From the NCBI RefSeq assembly GCF_000472525.1, contig NZ_AWZT01000015.1, forward strand, positions 62,001-126,000: DNA of 64,000 bases. Reading direction: 5' to 3'. The stretch is from Paraburkholderia dilworthii (GTDB taxonomy: Bacteria > Pseudomonadota > Gammaproteobacteria > Burkholderiales > Burkholderiaceae). Positions 9,581-19,034 of the stretch are shown one piece after another (the stretch's first letter is position 1; each line of letters opens with the position of its first letter). The translations under genes and the position numbers were made by a program. A model generated the notes under the pieces. That model had not been told where the DNA came from. It saw only the letters and a list, made by a program, of their open reading frames with translations, and did not search any database.

Positions 9581-11068
9581 ATGAATACCGCTAGCCCTAC
9601 TCACGGTTGGCCCGCCAGGCTTTCCGGTATCCGCAGCAATGTGCTCGCGGGTCTGACTTCGTCGTTCGCACTCGTGCCCGAATGCATCGCGTTCGCGCTC
9701 GTCGCACATCTCAATCCGCTAATGGGCCTGTATGGCGCATTCTTCATCTGCACAATCACCGCGCTATTCGGCGGCCGCCCAGGGATGATATCGGGCGCAG
9801 CCGGCTCGATGGCGGTTGTCATCGTGGCGCTGGTCGTTCAGCACGGCGCGCAGTATCTGCTCGCCACCGTGATACTAAGCGGCGTACTGATGGTGCTGTT
9901 CGGCGCATTGCGGCTCGGCAAGCTGATCCGCATGGTCCCGCATCCGGTGATGCTCGGCTTCGTCAACGGACTTGCAATCGTGATTGCGACGGCGCAGCTC
10001 GCGCATTTCAGGCAAAGCACGTCGCAAGGCGAAGCATGGCTGCACGGCAGCGACCTCGCGATGATGTGCGGCCTCGTCGCGCTGACCATGCTGATCGTTT
10101 ATGTGCTGCCGCGTGTCACGCGGGCCGCGCCGCCCGCGCTAGTGGCGATTGTGGGCGTCGGCGTGTTCGCACAACTGCTGCATCTGCCCACGCGCACGCT
10201 CGGCGATATGGCGCACATCGCGGGCGGGCTGCCGAGCTTCAATATCCCCGATGTCCCGCTGAACTTGCAGACGCTGCAAGTCGTGCTGCCGTATGCGGTG
10301 TTGATTGCGATTGTCGGGCTGCTTGAGACGCTGCTGACATTCAATCTGACCGATGAAATCACCGAAACTCGCGGCCAGCCGAACCGCGAGTGTCTCGCGT
10401 TGGGCGCCGCGAATATCGCCTCCGGTCTGTTCGGCGGCATGGGCGGTTGCGCGATGATCGGCCAGACGATGATCAATCTGAATTCGGGCGGCCGCTCTCG
10501 GCTGTCGGGCATCGTCAGCGGCGTGATGATTCTGATGTACATCCTGTTCCTGTCGCCGCTCATCGAACGCATTCCTCTTGCAGCGCTAGTCGGCGTCATG
10601 TTCGTGGTTGCACAGCAGACTTTCGCGTGGGGCTCGCTGCGCGTGCTCGGCAAGGTGCCGCGCAACGACGCACTGGTGATCGTCGCGGTCACGATCATCA
10701 CGGTGTTTTCAGATCTGGCGATTGCCGTGTTGTGCGGCATCGTGATTGCGGCGCTCAACTTCGCGTGGCAGCACGCGCGCGAAATTCACGCACATGTCGA
10801 AGATCGTTCCGGCGACAAAACCTATGTGCCGCGCGGCACGCTGTTTTTTGCCTCCACCACGCGTTTTCATGAGCTTTTCGATCCGCAGCAGGACCCGGCG
10901 GATGTCACGATCGACTGTAGTCATCTGCTGCTCGCGGATCATTCCGCGCTTGCGGCATTGCAAGGTCTTTACGAGCGTTATCGCAAGGCCGGCAAGCAGT
11001 TGCGCGTGAAGAACCTCTCCGAGCGCAACCAGCGCTTGCTGAGCCGCGCGGGTGTCGGGTTCGCCTAA
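9581..11068 (+). CDS. SulP family inorganic anion transporter with STAS domain
   Basis: A 495-residue inner-membrane transporter. The first 390 residues or so form the hydrophobic SulP core, beginning with LSGIRSNVLAGLTSSFALVPECIAF, the usual first transmembrane hairpin, and including the FGGMGGCAMIGQTMINLNSGGRSRLSG segment. A short cytoplasmic STAS domain follows (FFASTTRFHELF, then VTIDCSHLLLADHSALAAL). SulP proteins move sulfate, bicarbonate or other anions; the substrate cannot be read here. The start at 9581 is chosen because the in-frame sequence upstream is not SulP-like, though the Shine-Dalgarno is weak. Confidence 0.9.
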   Translation: MNTASPTHGWPARLSGIRSNVLAGLTSSFALVPECIAFALVAHLNPLMGLYGAFFICTITALFGGRPGMISGAAGSMAVVIVALVVQHGAQYLLATVILSGVLMVLFGALRLGKLIRMVPHPVMLGFVNGLAIVIATAQLAHFRQSTSQGEAWLHGSDLAMMCGLVALTMLIVYVLPRVTRAAPPALVAIVGVGVFAQLLHLPTRTLGDMAHIAGGLPSFNIPDVPLNLQTLQVVLPYAVLIAIVGLLETLLTFNLTDEITETRGQPNRECLALGAANIASGLFGGMGGCAMIGQTMINLNSGGRSRLSGIVSGVMILMYILFLSPLIERIPLAALVGVMFVVAQQTFAWGSLRVLGKVPRNDALVIVAVTIITVFSDLAIAVLCGIVIAALNFAWQHAREIHAHVEDRSGDKTYVPRGTLFFASTTRFHELFDPQQDPADVTIDCSHLLLADHSALAALQGLYERYRKAGKQLRVKNLSERNQRLLSRAGVGFA

Positions 11069-11137
11069 GCGATGCGCTGAGGCTTTGACGGCGCTCGCGT
11101 TTTTGCGGTGTGCTCTGAGCGAGCACGCCAACGACGT

Positions 11138-11677
11138 TCACTCCGCGGCCAGCGTCATGTCGAACACTTCGCAACGCGGCCACTGGCGCAACACGTCCGG
11201 TGCGAGCAGCAGCTTCGCCGCGCGGATACCCGCTCCCATCACGATCTGCGCGCGCTCCATCACGGCGGCATCGACGAGAACGCGCCAGTCCGCCGGCAAA
11301 CCGAAAGCCGTAATGCCGCCGAACTCCATTGCGCTCAGTTCGACCGCGACCTCACGCTTCGCGAACGACAGCCGCTGCGCGCCGAGCGCCGCCTTCACCG
11401 CACCGTTGACGTCGAGCCGCAACGACCCGAGCGAAACCAGCGCAGCGTAATGTTCGCCACCGTCTTTCCTGTAGCGCATCACGATCGTATTCGCGCAGTC
11501 TTCAAGACCGAAGCCGTAGCGCGCGCTGAAGGCGGCGGTGTCGGAAGCGTCGTCGGCCACGGAGAAAACTGTTACGCCTTGCGGCGGCAACTCCGCGAGA
11601 ACATGTGGGGGCAAACGCGCGGCGAGTTCTTCCGCGGGAATCACGTCCAACTGCTTTAAGGCTTCGTGCGAGTGCAT
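11138..11677 (-). CDS. YbaK/EbsC-type aminoacyl-tRNA deacylase
   Basis: A 179-residue YbaK/ProX-like protein. These hydrolyse mischarged aminoacyl-tRNA (for example Cys-tRNA-Pro or Ala-tRNA-Pro) or related thioester/ester substrates. The conserved core is visible: DCANTIVMRYRKDGGEHYAALVSLG and the SAMEFGGITAFGLP loop typical of the fold. The start is the ATG at 11677 (MHSHEALKQLDVIPAEELA); the frame stays open further upstream but that part has no family sequence and overlaps the divergent promoter region. It is convergent with the SulP gene and divergent from the BrkB-type gene. Confidence 0.85.
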   Translation of the reverse strand: MHSHEALKQLDVIPAEELAARLPPHVLAELPPQGVTVFSVADDASDTAAFSARYGFGLEDCANTIVMRYRKDGGEHYAALVSLGSLRLDVNGAVKAALGAQRLSFAKREVAVELSAMEFGGITAFGLPADWRVLVDAAVMERAQIVMGAGIRAAKLLLAPDVLRQWPRCEVFDMTLAAE

Positions 11678-11879
11678 GGTGGTCGATAGATGTGGATGGG
11701 CGAGCCATCGCATTCTAGCGGCACACGCGCGGCGGCGCACCGGCGCATGGCGCGCGGCGCGACCGCGCTTGCTATAGTCACAGGCACAAGGTTTGCGAAA
11801 GACAGCGATACGAGGCTGCACAGCGCTGGCTGAGTGGATCGCCTGCCGTCCAGCGCCCGTACCTATCGAGACTTCGACT

Positions 11880-13205
11880 ATGGACATCGACACGCTTTCC
11901 GCCGAGCACCTCCAGCACGTGGCTCGCACGCAGGCGAACTGGGCGCTCGGAGCGCTCAAGCAGTTTTCCGAAGACCGCTGCACGGCAATGGCAGCCAGCA
12001 TCGCGTTCTACGCCGCGTTTTCTCTCGCGCCGACACTCGTCATGGTGATCGCAGTGGCCGGCTGGTTTTTCGGCGCGGAGGCCGCGCGCGGCGAACTGTT
12101 CGATCACATTCACGGACTGCTCGGCGACCAGGCCGCGGCAGGCGTGCAGACCATCGTCGAGAACGCGCATCACAGCGGCAGCGCGGGCGGCGTCGCGGCC
12201 ATCATTTCGTTTTCGATGCTCGCGATCGGCGCCTCAGCCACTTTCTCGTCGCTCAATAGCGCGCTCAATGTCGTGTGGCCGTACACCGGTCCGCGCACAT
12301 CGAGCGTGATCGCGCTGGTGCGCGTGCGGCTGATCTCATTCGGGCTCGTGCTCGGCGTCGCCTTTCTGCTGATCGTCTCTCTCGTGCTCGATACGGTAAT
12401 CACGTTTATCGGCAAGTGGCTGTGGGGCGACTCGCCGTATGTCGCGATCGGCAATCTGCTGCAACTCGGCGTCGGCTTGCTCGTGCTCGCGTTTGCGTTC
12501 GCCGGCTTGCTCAAATTCCTGCCCGATGCAAAGGTGCGTTGGCGCGATGCGCTGGTCGGCGGAATCGTCGCGGCGGTGCTGTTTACGGCCGGCAAGAAGC
12601 TGTTCGCGCTGTATCTGGCGCACGCGGGCATGGCGAGCTCGTTCGGCGCGGCCGGCTCCCTCGCCGTGCTGCTGATGTGGCTGTACTTCTCGGCTGCCGT
12701 GCTACTGCTCGGCGCGGAGTTTTCGGCTGCGCGCGGCCGTCTTCACGATCCACGTGGCGGCTGGGCCATGCAAGGCGATTCGCCGCCGGGAAGCCGCGCG
12801 AAACTCGCGTCGGTGCTGGCAGCGTCGACGGTCCCAGCGAACGCGGCGTTCCACGCGCATGAGCAGGCGTTCGATCGCAGCCCGCTGCCCGCTGAAGCCG
12901 GCGGCGCGTTCGCGGAAGCGGGAACCGCCGCGTCGGCGGCTTCGGTCCCACGACGCTTGCAACTGCGCAAAAAACCGTCGGCGCGGGCCACGGCGCTCAC
13001 CGTCGGACGCTCGGTGATCTCGGCGGAAGCCCAAGCGACGCATCTCGCGGCGGTTACCCTGGTTGGCGCAAGCCGCAAAGCCGTTGCGGCGAATCGCTAC
13101 GTGCGCCAGCATCCGTGGAGATCGGTCGCATTGGCCGCGGCCGCCGGGCTCGCGGCGGCCACCATCGCGCGTCATAAGCGTGACGACGACGTCGCGCCAA
13201 AATAG
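11880..13205 (+). CDS. YihY/BrkB family inner-membrane protein
   Basis: A 441-residue protein. Residues from about 20 to 290 match the YihY/BrkB family, with an early amphipathic CTAMAASIAFYAAFSLAPTLVMVIAVAGWFFG segment and about six membrane spans ending near the AAVLLLGAEFSAARGR motif. The family is often misnamed ribonuclease BN; its role is unclear and a transport role has been suggested. The last 150 residues are a low-complexity Ala-rich tail that ends in a hydrophobic Ala segment and a charged KRDDDVAPK end, as in some Burkholderia members. The start was set at the ATG at 11880 because the upstream in-frame part is not family-like. Confidence 0.85.
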   Translation: MDIDTLSAEHLQHVARTQANWALGALKQFSEDRCTAMAASIAFYAAFSLAPTLVMVIAVAGWFFGAEAARGELFDHIHGLLGDQAAAGVQTIVENAHHSGSAGGVAAIISFSMLAIGASATFSSLNSALNVVWPYTGPRTSSVIALVRVRLISFGLVLGVAFLLIVSLVLDTVITFIGKWLWGDSPYVAIGNLLQLGVGLLVLAFAFAGLLKFLPDAKVRWRDALVGGIVAAVLFTAGKKLFALYLAHAGMASSFGAAGSLAVLLMWLYFSAAVLLLGAEFSAARGRLHDPRGGWAMQGDSPPGSRAKLASVLAASTVPANAAFHAHEQAFDRSPLPAEAGGAFAEAGTAASAASVPRRLQLRKKPSARATALTVGRSVISAEAQATHLAAVTLVGASRKAVAANRYVRQHPWRSVALAAAAGLAAATIARHKRDDDVAPK

Positions 13206-13607
13206 CGCAGCAACTGCGGCCACGTGGCGCGCCCCGCGATGGTGCAGACAGTGATCACAATCGGCGGGGCCTGTCTAGCCCGCTTTCCAGCTAATGCTCA
13301 GCGTGCTGACTGGACACCCTCCAAAACCCGAATGCGGCGTTTAGACGACTTCATTACATTTACATTACAAATAAATGCCAGACAGCATGGGAGCGATGCC
13401 ATCACTGTCAACAAAACAACAATAATGCGAATGCAACGAAACAATATTGCCGAAAAGGAAACAATCGCTAACTGGCTTTAAATACAAGGCTTTGCGCGAG
13501 TTGTCGGTTTTTGGCGACACTCTTTTTTTTCCAGTTCTTACCGATTGACGGCGTGAGCTATTCTCCTTTCCGCAACAAGTAAACTAATCATCTGCGTGGA
13601 GAAATGG
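13206..13607 (+). promoter_or_regulatory. AT-rich leader and promoter region of the porin gene
   Basis: About 400 bp without a gene. From about 13330 to 13480 it is far more AT-rich than its surroundings, as is common upstream of highly expressed porin genes. It includes the hairpin at 13498-13530. A GGAGA ribosome site precedes the ATG at 13608. I see no strong consensus -35/-10 pair. Confidence 0.6.
13498..13530 (+). terminator. terminator-like hairpin in the porin upstream region
   Basis: A stem (13498-13506 with 13515-13522, one bulge) is followed by eight T residues (13523-13530). It is nearly 300 bp after the BrkB-type gene but only 78 bp before the porin start, so it could end read-through from upstream or act as a leader attenuator. 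Confidence 0.5.
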
Positions 13608-14801
13608 ATGAAACGAATCGCACTGTCTACCCTCTCGCTGGCGCTGCTCGGCGCTACCGGCGCTGCACACGCTCAAAGCAGCGTGACCCTGTATGGCTTG
13701 ATCGATGAATCGATCCAGTTTGCGCATAACACGACCGACGCAGCGACAGGCACCCGCAACACCAACCAGGTTGGCCTGGTTGCCGGCAACCTGCAAGGTA
13801 GCCGCTGGGGCTTGAAGGGCACAGAAGATCTGGGCGGCGGTCTGAAGGCGATTTTCCAGTTGGAAAACGGCTTTGATCCGAACAGCGGCCGTCTCGGCCA
13901 AGGCGGCCGCATGTTCGGTCGTCAGGCGTATGTCGGCTTGACCGGCGATCAGTGGGGTACGGTCACGCTGGGTCGCCAGTACGACCCGCTGGTCGATCTG
14001 GTTCAACCGCTCACGGGTGACAACTACTTCGGTTCGACGTTCACGACGCCGGGCGACGTGGACAACAACGACAACTCGTCGCGCACGAACAACGCTGTCA
14101 AGTACACCTCGCCGGTGTGGGGTGGCTTCCAGTTCGAAGGCATGTACGCGTTTGGCGGCGTCGCCGGCCAAGCGGGTTCGGGCCAATCCTGGGCGGGCGC
14201 CGCAACGTATGCAACGGGTCCGTTCAGCGTTGCAGCCGGCTACTTCCGCCTGAACAACGGCAATACGCTGGCTAGCCGCACGGCCGGCACGCCGCCGTCG
14301 ACCGGCTGGAACGGCAGCACGTCGGATGGTACGTTCGACAACCAGGTCAACGGCGCATACGCCGCGGCCAAGTCGGTCGGTATCGCTTCGGTTGCTGTTC
14401 AATACGTGGCAGGTCCGTTCACGGCCAACCTGCGCTATAGCAACGCGCAGTACAAGCCGGATGCGTTCTCGGGCTTCGGCTCGACCCAGAAGTACAACGT
14501 CGGCGGCGCATACCTGGGCTACCAGGCAACGCCGGCACTGCTGGTCGGTGTGGGCTACATCTACACGAAGGCTAGCGGCGACGCGAGCGCAACGTATCAC
14601 CAGGTTTCCCTGGGCGGCGACTACAACCTGTCGAAGCGCACGGATATCTACCTGGTCGGCGCATACCAGCACGCGAATGGCGATCAACGCGCTTCGAACG
14701 GTGCCCTGGTCAGCGCAGGCGCAGCAATCGGTTCGTACGGTTACAACTCGGCTTCGAGCTCGCAAGAAATCGTTAGCCTGGGCATCCGCCACAAGTTCTA
14801 A
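13608..14801 (+). CDS. general porin (Burkholderia Gram-negative porin family)
   Basis: A 397-residue outer-membrane trimeric porin. A Sec signal peptide (MKRIALSTLSLALLGATGAAHA) is followed by the family start QSSVTLYGLIDESIQF. The first strands then show GSRWGLKGTEDLGGGLKAIFQLENGF and FGRQAYVGLTGDQWGTVTLGRQYDP, typical of the porin_4/OmpC-like family of Burkholderiales. The chain ends in Phe (IRHKF), the outer-membrane assembly signal. It forms a 16-stranded barrel for passive diffusion. The ATG at 13608, with GGAGA upstream, is preferred over the GTG at 13596. It is a single gene with a strong terminator. Confidence 0.96.
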   Translation: MKRIALSTLSLALLGATGAAHAQSSVTLYGLIDESIQFAHNTTDAATGTRNTNQVGLVAGNLQGSRWGLKGTEDLGGGLKAIFQLENGFDPNSGRLGQGGRMFGRQAYVGLTGDQWGTVTLGRQYDPLVDLVQPLTGDNYFGSTFTTPGDVDNNDNSSRTNNAVKYTSPVWGGFQFEGMYAFGGVAGQAGSGQSWAGAATYATGPFSVAAGYFRLNNGNTLASRTAGTPPSTGWNGSTSDGTFDNQVNGAYAAAKSVGIASVAVQYVAGPFTANLRYSNAQYKPDAFSGFGSTQKYNVGGAYLGYQATPALLVGVGYIYTKASGDASATYHQVSLGGDYNLSKRTDIYLVGAYQHANGDQRASNGALVSAGAAIGSYGYNSASSSQEIVSLGIRHKF

Positions 14802-14840
14802 TCGAGCTTGACGGACTGCTGAAGCTTACGCAGTTCAAAC

Positions 14841-14874
14841 CAGCCACCGGCTTCCGCCGGTGGCTGTTTTTTTT
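14841..14874 (+). terminator. Rho-independent terminator of the porin gene
   Basis: A perfect 11-bp stem (14841-14851 with 14856-14866) with a four-base loop is followed by eight T residues. It lies 39 bp after the porin stop. Confidence 0.95.
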
Positions 14875-15041
14875 CGTCCCCCGCTTTTGACTACCGTCAT
14901 CAAAAGTTCGGCTGGGCACAAAAAGAAAAGGCCGCCGACGCACCCGCACAGCGAGCTTGTGGCGACCTTTCCTCTGACTAGATTGCACTTCCCGATGCGC
15001 TGCGTCGATTCCTGCACGCAGCGTCGAGCACTGCGGAACCG

Positions 15042-15914
15042 TTATCTGCGCTGCGCCTTGCCTTTCTCCGCCTGCGCGAGAGTCTGCGCGGGCTTTGCAT
15101 CGTGTTCATGTTCGATGCCATCCGCGCCCACCGGCGCGCGATGCAGCACCAGTGCCCGCTCGCGCTGCAACATCGGCACATTGGGCGATTCCTGCCAGTC
15201 GGGATCGGGAATCTCGCCGAACACCTGACGCAGCCGCTCGCCCCACGTGCGATGGATCATCTCGAAGTAATCGTTGTCGTGATCGATGGACACAAAACGT
15301 GTGACGCGCAGCGCGTCCTTCTCGTACACCAGCAGATCGAGCGGCATCCCGACCGACAGGTTGGAACGCAACGTCGAATCCATTGAAATGAGCGCGCACT
15401 TTGCGGCTTCGTCCAGTGGCGTGGAAGGCGTCAGCACGCGGTCGATAATCGGCTTGCCGTACTTGGCCTCACCGATCTGAAAATACGGGTTGACGGCCGA
15501 CGCCTCGATGAAGTTGCCCGCCGCATAGATCATGAAGAGGCTCGGCCGGTTGCCAGCAATCTGGCCGCCGAGAATGAAGCTGCAATTGAACTCGACGCCG
15601 AATTCCTGCAACGCTCCCGCCTCCCGCTGATGCACCGAGCGCACTGCGCGGCCGATCACACGTGCCGCGTCGGCCATTGTCGGCGCGCTCCATAGCGTGG
15701 GCTGTGACGGATCCGTCGGCTCGGACAGTTCGTGCAGCACCGCCTGCGTAAGCGACAGGTTGCCTGCGCCCAGCAGCACGAGCATGCGCTCGCCCGGCTG
15801 TTCGAACACCGACATCTTGCGCGCGGTGCTGATGTGGTCGACGCCCGCATTGGTCCGCGTGTCCGAAAGGAACACGAGGCCTTCGTCGACGGACATCGCT
15901 ACACAATAAGTCAT
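15042..15914 (-). CDS. Anbu-type proteasome-like protease
   Basis: A 290-residue Ntn-hydrolase of the Anbu (ancestral beta subunit) class. It starts MTYCVAMSVDEGLVFLSDTR, so removal of Met exposes the nucleophilic Thr. Asp18 and Lys33 are where beta-type proteasome subunits keep catalytic residues. Anbu proteins form open helical rings in the cytoplasm, and their natural substrate is not settled. In many proteobacteria the gene follows those for a circularly permuted ATP-grasp protein, an alpha-E protein and a transglutaminase. Here the sequence 5' of it is a broken integrase, so any partners are separated. The last 45 residues are a charged extension rich in Ala, Lys, Gln and Arg. Confidence 0.9.
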   Translation of the reverse strand: MTYCVAMSVDEGLVFLSDTRTNAGVDHISTARKMSVFEQPGERMLVLLGAGNLSLTQAVLHELSEPTDPSQPTLWSAPTMADAARVIGRAVRSVHQREAGALQEFGVEFNCSFILGGQIAGNRPSLFMIYAAGNFIEASAVNPYFQIGEAKYGKPIIDRVLTPSTPLDEAAKCALISMDSTLRSNLSVGMPLDLLVYEKDALRVTRFVSIDHDNDYFEMIHRTWGERLRQVFGEIPDPDWQESPNVPMLQRERALVLHRAPVGADGIEHEHDAKPAQTLAQAEKGKAQRR

Positions 15915-16052
15915 ATGCTGTATCTCGGTAGCCCGCCCTGTCTTACCAGAGAGAACAATTATTTAAAAATCAATGTTTTACCGTCCACCACACCCCAAGA
16001 CATCCTCGAGAAGCGCATCGTTTTTGGGTAGCTACGTGGGTAACCAGAGACT

Positions 16053-16058
16053 TATAAT
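16053..16058 (+). promoter_or_regulatory. -10 element before the integrase pseudogene
   Basis: A perfect TATAAT lies 31 bp upstream of the integrase ATG at 16089. No good -35 is visible 16-18 bp upstream of it. Confidence 0.4.
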
Positions 16059-16088
16059 CAATAAGCCCCATCTCCCTAGGTCTCTCAC

Positions 16089-17422
16089 ATGCCGCGCCTG
16101 CATCACGCGTTGGATGACGTTCAGATCCGTCACTGGATCGCCCACAAAAAACCCGTCGCCAAGGCAGACGGCGACGGGCTCACGTTCGCGCTTTCCCAGA
16201 ATGGTACTGCATCCTGGATGCTTCGCTACCGCAGAGGTACCCGCCGACGCGAGCTCACGCTCGGCAACTACCCCGACCTCACACTCGCGAGCGCGCGCAG
16301 GCTGACGGGCGCATCGCGTTGCCATCGACAACGGTGCTGACCCAGCCGCGGACAAGAAGACCGAAAAGGCACGAACGGCAGCATCGCGAACGGTCAACCA
16401 ACTCTGCGACGAGTACGCGGAGAAAGCTCTGCTCCCGCCGCTCGCGCAGGCAACGATCCGCGAGCACCTCTGGAACATCAATACGTTCATCCGGCCCAAG
16501 CTCGGCTCCCTTGAGGTAGACAAGGTCAAGCCGTCCGACATCGTGTTCATGCTCGAAACGGCCGCACTTACCTGGCAGATCACAAAGAAAATACTGGCCA
16601 CGACGAAACAAGTTTTCGGCGGAGGCGTCGGCAAGCGCCTGATTGGATACAATCCGGCGGTCGGCATTGACTTGAAGGCAGTCATCGGACCCAAACCACA
16701 AGCCCGCAAGCGTGTCATGCTCAGCGAGAAAGAACTGAGCGTAATACTGCCAGACATCGACGACAAGATCGGACGTGAAAACGGGCTGATGTTACGCATA
16801 CTGTTAGCTACATGCAGCTACATGCGTGCGCACTGGCGAACTCGTGACGGCGCGCAAGGAACTGATAGGTCTGAAGCGCGGAACGTGGGTGATTCCCGAC
16901 CACAATACTAAGACCCGTCAAGGATTCCTTGTACCGCTTGCACCCGCAGTAAGTAAGTGGATTCGTGAGTTGTGGGCGCTGTCCACCGATTCGCAATGGC
17001 TACTGCGCACGCGCCACGCTGCCCGTAGAAAGAGGTACGGCGATATCCACATCGACCGACGCACACTGCTTCATGCGCTGAGAAATGCGTTTAAAGATAA
17101 CCGATTGACCGTCCGGCGATTTACGCCGCATGACACCCGTAGTACAGCGAAAGGTCATATGCGCAACATGGGGGTATCGCGCGAAATTAGCGAACTCGCG
17201 CTTAATCATAAAATGCGTGGGCTTGATGCCATATACGATGTGCGGGATGACATTCCTGAACGCCGCAAGGCACTGGACATCTGGGCTCGCTTTGTCGCAA
17301 ATTGCTGCGAGGCAAAGGGCGCGCTTGTAGTCGGAAAAACGCCTGCCGCGGCGAAGACCGCAGACAGGAATAACTTGCGCACACGAAAAGAAAAGCATCA
17401 CGCAGGCTCTCCGGAAACGTGA
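16089..17422 (+). pseudogene. tyrosine-type phage integrase with two frameshifts
   Basis: The remains of a P4-like integrase in three frames. The N-terminal part (16089 onward, HHALDDVQIRHWIAHKKPVA) is the DUF4102-type arm-binding domain. The middle part is the core-binding domain, and the last part (16826-17422) is the catalytic domain with HDTRSTAKGHM and the YDVRDDIPERRKALD tail. The first shift is explained by one extra G in the run 16307-16309: removing it gives LTAHRVAIDNGADP. The second is a perfect 10-bp duplication, AGCTACATGC, at 16806-16815 and 16816-16825: removing one copy restores LLATCVRTGEL, which carries the catalytic Arg. Repaired, it would encode 440 residues, normal for the family. 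Confidence 0.9.
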
Positions 17423-18344
17423 CGCCGCGATCACAGGGCAACGATTGCAGACCAACGCGTGTGCACGATATATGGGCGGTCGTGCGCAGCGATAACCATG
17501 TAGGGATCGCCACTTCAACGCGTGCGTTTTCGTTCCTGCCTCATGTCAGCGAACGTACTAATCCCGGATCGCGCTCAGTTGTCTTTACGGATACCAAAAT
17601 GGGGCAAACACAGCGTCCGGCCAAGCCGCGGCGGCGCGCGCCTTCCATAGCCCGTCGACCGCGGTCGCGCGAGGCCCTCTGCGCTCGCGAGGGCAACGAT
17701 GCGTGATATACATACCAATTCGGTGTGCTCGAACGAGCGCTTGCGGCTAAGGGGTGGGCATGCTCGCGCATTTTTGACAGCTGTACCGATACCAGCCAGT
17801 CGGTCTTGATTGAACTCCAAGTCGCCCCACAGTCACGCCAAACTGGCGTCGACACGCTGTTGACTTGTTGATCTCGGCGCACGTGTCGCCGTTACGGGAG
17901 CAAGCATCAGTTCAAAGTTGAGTGAAGCACCTTTGGCTGCGTCAGGCCGGGGCCGGCCACAAGCGGTCAGCTATACGCTCACTCACCGGCCACCCCGGTG
18001 GCCGTTTTGTCGTCGCATGCGGTCGCGCGGTCGTCCGTTGGGCCGGTTGTCAGTTGGTATTGCCGGAATACCGCCAGAGCTAGTCTCGCTAACGCACGCA
18101 TGGAGTCCCTCGCCCCGTCACGACTCTACCGACACTTAGTGGCGTGACCACACGCCAGCCCTTGGACCGATCACATCGAGCCCGGCTTTCACCGGTCAGG
18201 CCGCGTCATTAGACTTCCGCGGCAAGGACCCCCTGTCACGAAACGGTACAGGAGTCGGCCCGATTCTCGTATCAGAAAATAACTTTCGCTTTGATACAAT
18301 GCCAAGAGGTAAACGCATCGGCCCGCCTGCGAGCGGCGACATAA
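17423..18344. other. 920-bp region without a recognisable gene
   Basis: No frame here shows a family I recognise; the short open frames on both strands have Arg/Pro-rich shadow-like translations. It contains an orphan terminator-like hairpin (17987-18008) and, at the right end, the promoter of the XRE-cupin regulator with a -10-like TACAAT at 18295-18300. It probably represents decayed mobile-element DNA downstream of the integrase. Confidence 0.5.
17987..18008 (+). terminator. orphan terminator-like hairpin
   Basis: An 8-bp GC stem (17987-17994 with 17997-18004) is followed by four T residues. No gene ends just before it, so it may mark the former 3' end of something lost. Confidence 0.4.
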
Positions 18345-18962
18345 GTGAACAGTCAAAGCGATACAGTGGTACTAAAGCGCACAAGCAGCGACGGACAACC
18401 GGGAACGCTCGGCGAAACGCTACGGCGATTGCGAACGAGTGCGCGGCTGACGTTGCAGCAGTTGAGCAAACGGTCGTCGATCGCTATCTCGACGCTTTCC
18501 AAGATCGAGAACGGGCAGCTCTCGCCCACCTACGAGAAGATCGCTGCGCTTGCTATCGGTCTGGGTGTCGATGTAAGCGAGTTGTTCAGTCAGGCGCCCA
18601 AGCCGATTCCGTTGGGACGCCGCAGCATTACGAAGGCTGGCGACGGAATCGTGCACGAGACGGCTCAATACGTCTATGAGGTGCTGAACGGCGATCTGGC
18701 GGACAAGCGATTCGTTCCGCTCTTCACGACGATCAAGGCGCACAGCATCGGGGAATTCCGAAGCCTGCTCCGGCACGATGGCGAAGAGTTCATTTATGTC
18801 CTGGAAGGGACGATTATCGTGAACACCGAGTTCTATGCGCCGTGTGTACTCGATAAAGGAGATGCGATGTATTTCGATAGCGCGATGGGGCACGCTTGCG
18901 TCTCCGGCGGCGACGCGGACGCGAAAGTCCTGTGGGTGTGCTCACACATCACGCTGGCCTAG
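18345..18962 (+). CDS. XRE-family regulator with C-terminal cupin domain
   Basis: A 205-residue transcription factor. Residues about 22-80 form an XRE helix-turn-helix (LGETLRRLRTSARLTLQQLSK, then STLSKIENGQLSPT). A small cupin follows (LLRHDGEEFIYVLEGTIIV to AMGHACVS), which in this class usually senses a small metabolite. The frame has no ATG at its start; the GTG at 18345 is the likely start, with only a weak ribosome site. It converges on the substrate-binding-protein/cyclodeaminase/DadA-like genes, which are its likely targets. GTATC and GATAC half-sites flank its promoter at 18269-18297. Confidence 0.88.
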   Translation: MNSQSDTVVLKRTSSDGQPGTLGETLRRLRTSARLTLQQLSKRSSIAISTLSKIENGQLSPTYEKIAALAIGLGVDVSELFSQAPKPIPLGRRSITKAGDGIVHETAQYVYEVLNGDLADKRFVPLFTTIKAHSIGEFRSLLRHDGEEFIYVLEGTIIVNTEFYAPCVLDKGDAMYFDSAMGHACVSGGDADAKVLWVCSHITLA

Positions 18963-19034
18963 CCGATGTACAGCCGCCGGAGCGCGACGGCCCCGGCGAC
19001 ATCGCAATGGCACCGTGTAAATTGCCGGTTCAGC

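Noticed and set aside
11688..12001. N-terminal extension of the YbaK-type protein up to 12001.
   Set aside because: It overlaps the start of the divergent BrkB-type gene and has no family sequence; the ATG at 11677 fits the family.
15915..16088. A tRNA or attachment site next to the integrase.
   Set aside because: P4-type integrases often sit beside tRNA genes, but I found no cloverleaf or TTCRA-type arm in this gap.
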